12,903 nt of DNA from Candidatus Acetothermia bacterium (GCA_028275195.1 JAPWVC010000028.1:1-12903); one strand, 5' to 3'. Numbered from the stretch's first letter, positions 1 to 6,903 are shown. Numbers and translations: made by a program. Notes: generated by a model from the sequence alone, not told the origin.

Positions 1-1220
1 ACGGCTTGGTGGTCCTCGCCGAGGTGCGGGACCGCCGACCCCTCTCTTTGGGCCTCTGGGTCCGCGTCGGGAGCCGGGACGAGCCGGAAGAACGGGCCGG
101 TTCGGCCCACTTCCTCGAGCATATGCTCTTCAAGGGGACGACCCGCCGCTCAGCCTACAGGATCGCCGAGGAGATCGACTCCCTCGGCGGGGCCAGCAAC
201 GGCGCGACCCACGAGGAGTATACGGTCTACTACATCAGCGTCCTCTCCGAGCACCTAGAGGAGGCCCTCGACATCCTCGCGGACCTGGTCCAGAACCCCC
301 TCTTGCGGGAAGAGGACATCGAGCGGGAGAAGGGGGTGATCCTCGAAGAGATCAGGATGATCGAGGACCACCCCCAGGAGAAGATCTTCGATCTCTTCAT
401 CGAGCGGAGCTGGAAGGACCATCACCCCCTGACTCGCTCGGTCCTCGGCCGGGCGGAGACGGTCCAAGGCCTCTCCCGGGAGAAGCTCCTCGAGCAGTTC
501 GCACTCTATACTCCCAAGAACATGGTCCTCGTTGGGGTCGGGGGGATCGAGTTCCCCAAGCTCCTTGAGCTAGCCCAGGCGAAGCTGGGCGATGCCCACG
601 GCGGGGCCGCCGCGCCCGAGCGGTGCCCCCCGGAGTTCCAGCGCCACTTCCACATCGAGGACCACAGCTCGAAGCAGGCCCACCTCTGCCTAGGGGTCGC
701 GGGCCCGGCCCGTGCCTCCGAGAAGCGGTTCGCCTATGAGATCCTGAACGCACTCCTCGGGAGCGGGATGAGCTCCCAGCTCTTCCGGAGGATCCGCGAG
801 GAGCTGGGCCTGGCCTATGCCGTCTTCAGCATGCCCCATTATTACCTGGACAGCGGCCTGTTCATCATCTACATCGGGACCGAGCCGCGGAACGCCCCGC
901 GAGCCGTCGAGGTCGCCCTGGAGGAGATCGCCCGGTTCCGGCGCGAGCCGGTCAGTGAGGAGCGCCTCCGGCTGGCCAAGGAGAAGCTGAAGGGGAACCT
1001 CCTCTTGGGGCTGGAGAGCAGCCAGGCGAGAATGGTCCGGCTCGGCCTGGGTGAGCTCTACGACCTCCATATGCCGATAGAGGATGTGATCGCCCGGATC
1101 GAGGGGGTCACCGCGGAGGAGGTCCAAGAAGTCGCGGAGCTCCTCTTCTCCGAGCCGCTCTCCCTCACGGCCATCGGGCCGGAGAGGCGCCTCAAGGGGT
1201 TAGAGCAGCTCTTGAGCTGA
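1..1220 (+). CDS. M16B family zinc metallopeptidase (processing-peptidase-like), 5' partial
   Basis: The protein has the inverted zinc motif HFLEH (HxxEH). Counting from the Leu codon at 6, the ligands are His35 and His39, Glu38 is the catalytic base, and Glu115 (in EEIRM) lies exactly 76 residues after His39, as in pitrilysin-type M16 peptidases. The second half has the family's substrate-handling stretch around RIREELGLAYAV near residues 262-273. Complete M16B proteins are about 410-420 aa; here about 404 are visible. The reading frame stays open to base 1 and reads Asn(partial)-Gly-Leu-Val-Val, matching the family's NGL start region, so the TTG at 6 is an internal Leu codon and the true start lies outside the window. 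Relatives cleave peptides or processed precursors, usually in the cytoplasm; the substrate here is unknown. The HIT gene follows 14 bases later on the same strand. Confidence 0.93.
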   Translation, partial: GLVVLAEVRDRRPLSLGLWVRVGSRDEPEERAGSAHFLEHMLFKGTTRRSAYRIAEEIDSLGGASNGATHEEYTVYYISVLSEHLEEALDILADLVQNPLLREEDIEREKGVILEEIRMIEDHPQEKIFDLFIERSWKDHHPLTRSVLGRAETVQGLSREKLLEQFALYTPKNMVLVGVGGIEFPKLLELAQAKLGDAHGGAAAPERCPPEFQRHFHIEDHSSKQAHLCLGVAGPARASEKRFAYEILNALLGSGMSSQLFRRIREELGLAYAVFSMPHYYLDSGLFIIYIGTEPRNAPRAVEVALEEIARFRREPVSEERLRLAKEKLKGNLLLGLESSQARMVRLGLGELYDLHMPIEDVIARIEGVTAEEVQEVAELLFSEPLSLTAIGPERRLKGLEQLLS

Positions 1221-1234
1221 GCGGCCCCATCCCG

Positions 1235-1642
1235 ATGATGGATTGCCCCTTCTGCCAGATCGCCCGCCACCAGGCCCCGGCCCAGATCGTCTATGAGGAC
1301 GACCGGACGGTCGCATTCCTCGACATCAATCCCGTGAGCCGCGGCCATACCTTGGTCATCCCGAAGGGCCATTATCCCGACCTCTTCGAGCTCTCGCCGG
1401 GGGATTGGCAGGCTGTGGCCCTCACGGCCCAGCGGGTCGCGAAGGCGATCAAGGCCGGCTTAGGGGCCGAGGGGCTCAACCTCCTCCAGTCGAACGGCCC
1501 GGTCGCGGGCCAAGTGGTCTTCCACTTCCATCTCCACCTCATCCCTCGCTACCGGGGCGACGGCCTCCGCCTCGGCCACCGCAGCCCCTACCGAGAGCAG
1601 GACTTCCCCGAGACGGCCCGGAGGATCAGGGAGGCCTTGTAG
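1235..1642 (+). CDS. HIT-family nucleotide hydrolase (HinT-like)
   Basis: This 135-aa protein is full length for the histidine-triad family. The signature HFHLHLIPR covers residues 97-105. His97, His99 and His101 form the triad, and the middle one is the expected nucleophile of nucleoside phosphoramidate or dinucleotide hydrolysis. Asn87-Gly88 and Gly92-Gln93 before the triad are the usual nucleotide-contact positions. Cys4 and Cys7 (CPFC) at the N-terminus are typical of the zinc-binding HIT subgroup. There are two consecutive ATGs (1235 and 1238) and no convincing SD before either. The gene starts 14 bases after the M16 stop, so translation may depend on coupling to that gene. The natural substrate cannot be read from sequence. 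Function beyond purine nucleotide hydrolase would be guesswork. Confidence 0.92.
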   Translation: MMDCPFCQIARHQAPAQIVYEDDRTVAFLDINPVSRGHTLVIPKGHYPDLFELSPGDWQAVALTAQRVAKAIKAGLGAEGLNLLQSNGPVAGQVVFHFHLHLIPRYRGDGLRLGHRSPYREQDFPETARRIREAL

Positions 1643-1644
1643 CG

Positions 1645-1761
1645 TATAATCAAGCTCAAGCTGGATACTCTGGCCCCCGAGGAGGCTATACTTTTTGGAA
1701 GGCGAGAGAAGGGACCCAGCCAGGAAAGGGCGAGCAATTTGAGCCTTTGGGCTCCAGCTTG
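1645..1761 (+). promoter_or_regulatory. Candidate promoter -10 and structured leader of the CDF gene
   Basis: The 139-base gap before the transporter gene contains a perfect TATAAT at 1645-1650, though with no good -35 before it, and a second weaker TATACT at 1687-1692. A 9-bp perfect inverted repeat, caagctgga at 1657-1665 and tccagcttg at 1753-1761, would close a domain of about 105 nt. Inside are a 5-bp pairing ctggc 1670-1674 with gccag 1719-1723, and a hairpin GAGCC/GGCTC at 1741-1754 that competes with the closing stem for 1753-1754. The layout, just upstream of a metal exporter's ribosome site, resembles a metal-sensing riboswitch. I could not match it to the NiCo, yybP-ykoY or M-box consensus from memory. 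The fold is seen in sequence; the regulatory role is inferred. Confidence 0.35.
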
Positions 1762-1787
1762 CCGGATAGCTACGCGAGGTTGTGAAC

Positions 1788-3203
1788 TTGGACTCGGAGC
1801 GCGCTGAACGCGAGAAGGCCGTCGTGGCCCTCAGCTCGGTGGTGGCCGCCGTCTTCCTCACCGGCCTCAAGCTGGCGGTGGGGCTGCTGACCGGCAGCTT
1901 GGGGATCCTCTCCGAGGCCGCCCACTCCGGGCTCGACCTCGTGGCAGCGTTCATCACCTTCCTCGCCGTCCGTGCCTCGGCCCGCCCGGCCGATGCCGAC
2001 CACCTCTACGGCCACGGGAAGGTCGAGAGCTTCTCCGCCCTCATTGAGACGCTCCTCCTCCTCTTGACCTGCTCTTGGATCGTCTATGAGGCGATCCAGC
2101 GGCTCGCCTTCAAGACGGTGGAGATCGATGCGAACGCCTGGGCCTTCGCGGTCATGGGCATCTCCATCATCATCGATATCTCCCGCTCGCGGGCCCTCTA
2201 CCGCATCGCCCGGAGGCACGGGAGCCAGGCGCTCGAAGCGGACGCACTCCACTTCAGCACCGATGTCTGGAGCTCGGCAGCGGTGATCGCCGGTCTGGTC
2301 CTCGTCAGATTAGGCGAGCTGGTCGGCCAGCGGGCCCTCTTCTCCCGCGCGGACGCCCTCGCGGCCTTGGGCGTGGCCGCGGTCGTGATCGTGGCGAGCT
2401 ACCGGCTCGGGCGGCGGACGGTCGATGTGCTCGTCGACCGGGCCCCCAGCGGCCTCCCCGGCAAGATCGAGGCCGTGGTTAAGGGAGTCGAGGGAGTCCA
2501 TGCCTGCCGGCGCCTCCGGGTCCGGCGGGCCGGCCCGGCGGTCTTCGTGGATATGACCCTCGAGCTCGAGCGGAGCCTCCCTTTGGAGAGGGCCCATGCG
2601 ATCAGCGCGGCCGTGGAGGAGCGAGTTCAGGAGATCGTCCCCAACGCTGACCTAGTGATCCACATCGAGCCGGCCCGCGGGGAGGCCGAGACGGCGGTCG
2701 ACCGGATCCGGGCGATCGCCAATGCTAGCGGCCTGGCGGTCCACGACCTCCGAGTCCACGAGGTCAAGGGCCGGCTCTATGCGAACCTCCACCTGGAGGT
2801 CGACGACCGGCTCCGGCTGAAGGAAGCCCACCAGTTGGCGAGCGAGCTGGAGGAGGCAGTCCGGACTCAGGTCCCCGGGATCGCCGAGATCGCCACCCAC
2901 ATCGAGCCGAGGAGCGAGCGGACGAGCCGGGGCCGCGAGGCGCCCCAAGCGCTCCCGCGCATCGAGGCCGCGCTCGCCGAGCTGGTCCCGCGCATCCCCG
3001 GGCTGCGGGACTGCCACGAGATCCGCGCCCGCGAGGCCGAGGGGCGGCTCTTCGTCTCGCTCCACTGCCTCTTCGACGGGCTGCTCACCCTGGAGGAGGT
3101 CCACCGTGCCTCGGGCGAGTTGGAGGTCGGCCTGAAAGAGCGAATTCCGGGGTTGGAACAGGTCCTGGTCCATGTCGAGCCCGCGGCGGACTTGACGGAT
3201 TAG
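1788..3203 (+). CDS. Cation diffusion facilitator metal exporter with three tandem C-terminal domains
   Basis: This is an inner-membrane divalent-metal/proton antiporter of the CDF family. Numbering from the TTG at 1788 (471 aa), the N-terminal ~215 residues are the membrane domain. The transport-site ligands are His46-x3-Asp50 in TM2 and His155-x3-Asp159 in TM5, the HxxxD/HxxxD pattern common in Zn-type members. Asp69, His72 and His76 match the spacing of the second metal site of FieF. Instead of one cytosolic dimerisation domain there are three, at about 224-297, 304-376 and 390-468, each ending in HIEP or HVEP. Usual CDF length is ~300 aa. The start is uncertain: GTG at 1782 is only 1-2 bases from the gaggt SD at 1776-1780, whereas TTG at 1788 is 7 bases away. 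Metal specificity cannot be fixed from sequence. The isomerase-like gene follows after 81 bases. Confidence 0.9.
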   Translation: MDSERAEREKAVVALSSVVAAVFLTGLKLAVGLLTGSLGILSEAAHSGLDLVAAFITFLAVRASARPADADHLYGHGKVESFSALIETLLLLLTCSWIVYEAIQRLAFKTVEIDANAWAFAVMGISIIIDISRSRALYRIARRHGSQALEADALHFSTDVWSSAAVIAGLVLVRLGELVGQRALFSRADALAALGVAAVVIVASYRLGRRTVDVLVDRAPSGLPGKIEAVVKGVEGVHACRRLRVRRAGPAVFVDMTLELERSLPLERAHAISAAVEERVQEIVPNADLVIHIEPARGEAETAVDRIRAIANASGLAVHDLRVHEVKGRLYANLHLEVDDRLRLKEAHQLASELEEAVRTQVPGIAEIATHIEPRSERTSRGREAPQALPRIEAALAELVPRIPGLRDCHEIRAREAEGRLFVSLHCLFDGLLTLEEVHRASGELEVGLKERIPGLEQVLVHVEPAADLTD

Positions 3204-3284
3204 TTGGGAAAATCACAATCTAGTAGCAGGCGAGGCCGGAGCTCGGTGAGCGAGGAGGCCCTTGCCGACTTAGAGGGGGTTCAG

Positions 3285-4577
3285 ATGAGCGAGAGGGATG
3301 GCCCGGCTCTCAAGGTCCTTCCGGTCGTAGTCTGCCGTGAGGAGAGGCTCGAGGAGGCCCAGCTCGCCAGCTTCATCGAGGGCCTCAAGGGGGGCCTCGG
3401 GCCGGAGGTCCAGCTCCTCGATTCGAGCCTGGCCCGGTCCATCGCGGACCTCGAGGCCTTCCCGGCCGCCGCGGCCGAGGCGGATGCAATCCTCATCTAC
3501 AAGCCCCACCTGGGGCTCGGGGATTGCGTCCTCAAGGTCGCGGAGCAGGGGAAGCCGCTGATCATCTTCGGCGGAGAAGGCCGGGTCAGGCTTGCCCTGG
3601 ACGCGCTCGAGTATCTCTACCCCAGGGCCGGGGCGGAGACCTGGGTGGCCGTGGACTATCAGGACATCGCCTTCCGCCTGAGGCTCCTAGCAGCCAAGAA
3701 GAGGCTCGCGAACACCAGGCTCCTGATCTTGAACGCCGATTACCCTCACTGGGAGAGGTGGATCTGCCGCGTCTCCGGCGGGGCCGAGGCGATAAGGGCC
3801 AGGCTCGGGCTAGAGCTCGAGTATCTCCCGAGCGCCGAGCTGATCAAGAGGTGGGAGGCCATAGACGGCGCGAGGGCCGCGAGCCTGGCCGAGAGCTGGC
3901 GGGCCGGGGCAGAGAGGGTGCTCGAGTCGACCGATGAGGACCTAAGGGTGGTCGCGCGGCTCTACCTGGCGATGCGGGACCTGTTGGCGGAGAAGGAGGC
4001 CCAGGGGCTGACCATGGCTTATGGGGACGATCCCCTCCCCGTCCCCTGCCTGGCCTACATGGCTCTGCGGGACGAGGGCCTCCCCGCGGCCTGTGAGGCG
4101 GACATCCTCTCCCTCCTGGCGATGGTGATGGTCCACCATCTCTTGGGCAAGCCGAGCTTCATGGGGAACATCTTCGTCGATCTCCAAGATGGGACGATCA
4201 CGCTCAGCCACTGCGTGGCCCCGCGGAGGATGGCTGGCTACCTTTCGCCTCCGCTGCCCTACACATTGCGGGACCAGCATTGGGGCAAGGCCCCGGGGAG
4301 CGTGAGTGCCTTCGTCGAGCTCGAGCCCGGAAGGGAGGTCACCATCTGCCGCTTGAGCGGCGACCTCCGGTCGATGCTCCTCGCAAGAGGGAAGATCCTC
4401 GACTGTCGCGACCTCCCCGGTTACTGCCGAATGGCCGTGAGGATAAAGCTCGATGGCTCGGCCAGAGAGCTCGCCCATCGGACTTCAGGAAACCACCATG
4501 TGATGATCTACGGAGACCATCGAGTCGAGCTGGGCGAGCTCAACAGGCTCCTCGGGATCCAGACGATCGAGCTCTAG
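3285..4577 (+). CDS. L-fucose/L-arabinose isomerase-like superfamily protein
   Basis: The product is 430 aa from the ATG at 3285, which has a strong SD (gagggggt) 4-5 bases upstream. The frame is open back to a TTG at 3204, but that extension is Ser/Arg-rich low complexity and was not used. The N-terminal half (about 1-220) alternates hydrophobic strands and helices like the Rossmann-type domains of ketol isomerases. The C-terminal half has family-like landmarks: CEAD at 270-273, where the acid is a likely metal ligand, SHC at 308-310, and NHH at 403-405 followed by a short C-terminal helix ending in GIQTIEL. These resemble the fucose-isomerase-like proteins grouped as COG2407. The reaction would be aldose-ketose isomerisation with Mn2+ or a similar metal, but no sugar kinase, aldolase or transporter sits nearby, so the substrate is unknown. 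Its end faces the tsaD stop across 7 bases. Confidence 0.7.
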   Translation: MSERDGPALKVLPVVVCREERLEEAQLASFIEGLKGGLGPEVQLLDSSLARSIADLEAFPAAAAEADAILIYKPHLGLGDCVLKVAEQGKPLIIFGGEGRVRLALDALEYLYPRAGAETWVAVDYQDIAFRLRLLAAKKRLANTRLLILNADYPHWERWICRVSGGAEAIRARLGLELEYLPSAELIKRWEAIDGARAASLAESWRAGAERVLESTDEDLRVVARLYLAMRDLLAEKEAQGLTMAYGDDPLPVPCLAYMALRDEGLPAACEADILSLLAMVMVHHLLGKPSFMGNIFVDLQDGTITLSHCVAPRRMAGYLSPPLPYTLRDQHWGKAPGSVSAFVELEPGREVTICRLSGDLRSMLLARGKILDCRDLPGYCRMAVRIKLDGSARELAHRTSGNHHVMIYGDHRVELGELNRLLGIQTIEL

Positions 4578-4584
4578 CGCCAGA

Positions 4585-5592
4585 TCAGAGGCGGAGCCCC
4601 GGCTCGGGCGAGAGCGTTAAGGGGTCCGCCTGGCCCAGCTCTTCGTGCCTGAACCGCGCGGCGGCGGCCACCATCGCCGCATTGTCGGTGCACAAGATGA
4701 TCGAGGGGAAGTAGACCTCCAAGCCCGCGGCCCCTGCCTCGGCCTGGAACCTCGCCCTCAGCTCGGAGTTGGCCGCCACTCCGCCGACGACCGCGAGCCT
4801 CTTTACCCCGAGCTCGGCCGCGGCCCGGAGGGTCTTCCCCACGAGGACCTCGACGACCGCTCGCTGGAAGGAGGCGGCCACATCCTCCGGCTTGGCCCGA
4901 TGGCTCTTGAGGTAGTAGGCCATCGCGGTCTTCAGGCCGGCGAAGCTGAAGTCATAGCCCGAATCGAGCATCGGCCTGGGGAGGGGGATCGCCTCGGGGT
5001 CGCCCTCTTTGGCCAAGCGGTCGAGCTTCGCCCCGGCGGGGTAATCGATCCCGATGAGCTTCCCCACCTTATCGAAGGCCTCCCCGGCAGCGTCGTCCCT
5101 CGTCCCCCCAAGGGTCTGGTAGTCCCCCCAAGCCTTGATGTAGATCAGGTTCGTATGGCCTCCGGAGACGAGGAGGGCCAGCAGCGGCGGCTCGGCCTCT
5201 GGATACTCCAGGTAATGGGCAAAGAGGTGGGCCTCGAGGTGGTTGACCCCCACGAACGGCTTCCCCAAAGCATAGGCCAGCCCCTTGGCCGTGGAGAGGC
5301 CGACGAGAAGGGCTCCCACCAGCCCCGGCCCGAAGGTCGCCCCCACAAGGTCGAGCTGGGAGGGCTCGACCCCCGCTTGCTCGAGGGCCTCCTTGAGGAT
5401 GAAGGGCAGCTTCCTCAAGTGGTTCCGTGAGGCGATCTCCGGAACCACGCCCCCGTAGCGGCTGTGGAGGTCGGCCTGGGAGTAGACGACATTGGCGAGG
5501 ACCTCCCGCTCGCCTCTCAAGACCGCCACGGCCGTCTCATCGCAGGAGGTCTCGATCCCCAGGGTTAACCGCATCGTATCTCTGGAGCTCAC
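4585..5592 (-). CDS. tsaD: tRNA N6-adenosine threonylcarbamoyltransferase TsaD
   Basis: TsaD transfers the threonylcarbamoyl group to A37 of ANN-decoding tRNAs, working with TsaB and TsaE on the threonylcarbamoyl-AMP made by TsaC. The 335-aa length is typical. The N-terminal ASKHA motif GIETSCDET covers residues 12-20. The metal ligands are visible as His118 and His122 in NHLEAH and Asp303 in TDNAAM, and SGGHTN is present mid-protein. The chosen start is GTG at 5592, preceded by ggagagg with 7-base spacing; an in-frame ATG at 5574 would give a start closer to the conserved core but has a poor SD. The first ~18 codons overlap the end of the YlxR-L7Ae gene in another frame, implying coupling within an hpt, ylxR-L7Ae, tsaD operon. 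I saw no tsaB or tsaE in the window. Confidence 0.97.
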   Translation of the reverse strand: MSSRDTMRLTLGIETSCDETAVAVLRGEREVLANVVYSQADLHSRYGGVVPEIASRNHLRKLPFILKEALEQAGVEPSQLDLVGATFGPGLVGALLVGLSTAKGLAYALGKPFVGVNHLEAHLFAHYLEYPEAEPPLLALLVSGGHTNLIYIKAWGDYQTLGGTRDDAAGEAFDKVGKLIGIDYPAGAKLDRLAKEGDPEAIPLPRPMLDSGYDFSFAGLKTAMAYYLKSHRAKPEDVAASFQRAVVEVLVGKTLRAAAELGVKRLAVVGGVAANSELRARFQAEAGAAGLEVYFPSIILCTDNAAMVAAAARFRHEELGQADPLTLSPEPGLRL

Positions 5593-6094
5593 GCGCGATC
5601 CTCTCCGCCAGCCGCTCGTCCAGGAGGCCGAGCACGCTCCTTGGAAGCTTCCCGATCGCCCGCCCTAGCTCCTCCTTGGTGAGCCAGAGCTGGGTAGCGC
5701 CTGCGAACTTCTCCCGGGCATTCTCCGAGGCGTCCGCGGCGATCAGGACCAGCGCCAATCTCCCCTTGGCTGCCCGGACGCTGTTCCAGCCGGAGACGAG
5801 CTTCCCCGCCTTTGCCGCGAGCCCGAGGAGGGCTAGGATCTGGGCCTTGATCGCCTCGGCGATCTTCTCCGGGAGATCATCGCACTCTAGGGGCTGCTCG
5901 CTCTTCAGGGCTCTGGCGAGCCGCCCGCGCTTCATCGCCTCCTTGATGCAGGCGCGCCTGGGGCAGACATAGGCTGCCCTCCCGGGGAGCTTCGCCTGGT
6001 AGTCGACCACCACCTGGCCCTCATAATGGACGAGGCGGATCAGCTCCGCCTTCTCCCGCTCGGCCCGGCAGCCGACGCAAGTCCTGATCGGCAT
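5537..6094 (-). CDS. YlxR (DUF448) - L7Ae/YlxQ-like RNA-binding fusion protein
   Basis: This 185-aa protein has two domains. Residues 1 to about 75 are YlxR/DUF448: RTCVGCR at 4-10 with Cys6 and Cys9, then GRAAYVC and a basic helix (KEAMKRGRLARALK). Residues about 84-170 are an L7Ae-type fold beginning LLGLAAKAGKLVSG, with the AADAS strand-loop typical of YlxQ and L30e/L7Ae proteins that bind kink-turn RNA. In many Firmicutes the two are separate neighbours in the nusA-infB operon, and in some bacteria they are fused; here the fusion is instead placed between hpt and tsaD. YlxR has been linked to RNase P binding and to transcription control in Bacillus, so a role in RNA processing or ribosome function is a reasonable inference only. 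It starts 9 bases after hpt with no strong SD and ends inside tsaD. Confidence 0.88.
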   Translation of the reverse strand: MPIRTCVGCRAEREKAELIRLVHYEGQVVVDYQAKLPGRAAYVCPRRACIKEAMKRGRLARALKSEQPLECDDLPEKIAEAIKAQILALLGLAAKAGKLVSGWNSVRAAKGRLALVLIAADASENAREKFAGATQLWLTKEELGRAIGKLPRSVLGLLDERLAERIARELQRYDAVNPGDRDLLR

Positions 6095-6103
6095 CGGAGG
6101 CGC

Positions 6104-6673
6104 CTACTTCGTCTTCAAGGCGGCGATGTAAGGGAGGTTCCGGTAGAGCCCGGCGTAGTCGAGGCCATAGCCCACGAGGAACTCGTTCTCCTCGAGCCGG
6201 AAGCCGACATAGTCGAGCTGGACCTCCACCTCCCTCCGGGGGGTCTTGTCGATGAGGCAGCAGGTCCGGAGGCTCCGCGGCGAGCGGGCTCGGATCGCCT
6301 CCTGGATGAATTTGAGCGTCCTTCCCGTGTCTACAATGTCCTCGATGAGGAGCACATCCCGCCCCTCGACCGGATCGACCAGGTCCTTGAGGAGCACAAG
6401 CTCGCCCGGGGAGTCCGCGGCCCTGTAGCTCGAGACGGTGATGAAGTCGAACTCGAGCGGGAGCTCGATCGCCCGGACTAGGTCGGCGAGGAAGATCACC
6501 ACCCCGCGGAGGAGCCCGACCGCCAGGGGCGGGCGCTCCCCGCCAATAGCCTTATAGTCCCGGGTGATCTCGGCCCCGAGCTCCCTGATCCGCCGCTGGA
6601 GCTCCTTCTCACCGAACACGACTCGCTTCAGCCTGTCGTTGACCTTCATCTCCGCTTGAGGGCCCCCTTTCAT
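6104..6673 (-). CDS. hpt: Hypoxanthine (guanine) phosphoribosyltransferase
   Basis: The enzyme converts hypoxanthine or guanine plus PRPP to IMP or GMP in cytoplasmic purine salvage. It is 189 aa, a typical bacterial HPRT length. The PRPP-binding motif LLIEDIVDTGRTL lies at residues 108-120, with the acidic pair Glu111-Asp112 and the phosphate loop Asp115-Thr119. LLRGVVIF at 54-61 corresponds to the pyrophosphate loop, and the flexible-loop Ser-Tyr pair is at 82-83. The ATG at 6673 is chosen because AAAGGAG ends 6 bases before it. A second ATG at 6649 has ggag directly abutting it, too close to work well. The gene heads a three-gene run and has a long structured leader with its own predicted promoter. 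Confidence 0.95.
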   Translation of the reverse strand: MKGGPQAEMKVNDRLKRVVFGEKELQRRIRELGAEITRDYKAIGGERPPLAVGLLRGVVIFLADLVRAIELPLEFDFITVSSYRAADSPGELVLLKDLVDPVEGRDVLLIEDIVDTGRTLKFIQEAIRARSPRSLRTCCLIDKTPRREVEVQLDYVGFRLEENEFLVGYGLDYAGLYRNLPYIAALKTK

Positions 6674-6717
6674 TCATTCTCCTTTCTTCAGCCCAACTGC
6701 CCCGGCCAGGACCTAGC

Positions 6718-6850
6718 GCGAGCGAGCACGGGCTCAGGCCCGAGCCCATGCCGGGTCTGTGGCGGGCCGGAAGGCCCGGCCAAGAGAATAGCTCATCTAG
6801 ATGAAGATGCCCCACTGGTGAGACCGAGATAGCAGCCCAAGCTCGCTCGC
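6718..6850 (-). ncRNA. Long-range structured RNA in the hpt leader (switch or 6S-like), identity unknown
   Basis: Bases 6718-6727 (gcgagcgagc) are perfectly complementary to 6841-6850, and after a 2x2 internal loop 6730-6734 pairs with 6834-6838. Further in, 6754-6758 (ggtct) pairs with 6821-6825, and gtgg 6759-6762 can pair with 6812-6815. An inner hairpin has a 6-bp stem 6763-6768/6773-6778. A competing local hairpin gggctc 6730-6735 with gagccc 6742-6747 excludes the 6730-6734 long-range pairing, so two folds are possible. On the - strand the region sits between a predicted promoter and the hpt SD. The overall shape, a closing stem, a bubble with a side hairpin and a terminal arm at 130-190 nt, recalls 6S RNA, but I cannot confirm conserved bases. 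On the + strand the inner loop would be GGAA, a GNRA loop, so orientation is not settled. Confidence 0.4.
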
Positions 6851-6874
6851 CCCTTTGCCTTATCCGTTGCTCCA

Positions 6875-6903
6875 ATTTTAGCGGTAGTGAGGGGAGCGAG
6901 CAA
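6875..6903 (-). promoter_or_regulatory. Predicted sigma70-type promoter for the hpt leader/operon
   Basis: Read on the - strand: TTGCTC (6903-6898), a 17-base spacer, then TAAAAT (6880-6875). Transcription would start near 6868, giving a leader of about 195 nt before hpt. The -10 matches consensus at 5 of 6 positions and the -35 at 3 of 6. It lies back to back with the tRNA-Pro promoter. Confidence 0.5.

Noticed and set aside
1405..1957. Long opposite-strand and alternate-frame ORFs across HIT and CDF genes, and similar ones across gyrA, tyrS and tsaD
   Set aside because: High GC content leaves shadow frames open. They are rich in Pro/Arg/Ser or Asp/Leu repeats, lack motifs, and overlap genes with clear family signatures.
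3204..3284. TTG at 3204 as the start of the isomerase-like gene
   Set aside because: It directly follows the CDF stop without an SD of its own, and the added 27 residues are Ser/Arg-rich low complexity; the ATG at 3285 has a strong SD.
4578..4620. Bidirectional terminator between the convergent isomerase and tsaD genes
   Set aside because: Only 7 bases separate the stops, and I see no stem followed by a T-run on either strand.
6718..6850. Signal recognition particle (4.5S) RNA on the + strand, suggested by a GGAA loop at 6769-6772
   Set aside because: The required asymmetric AGCAG on the 3' side of the tetraloop helix is missing; the stem is a plain 6-bp GC helix.
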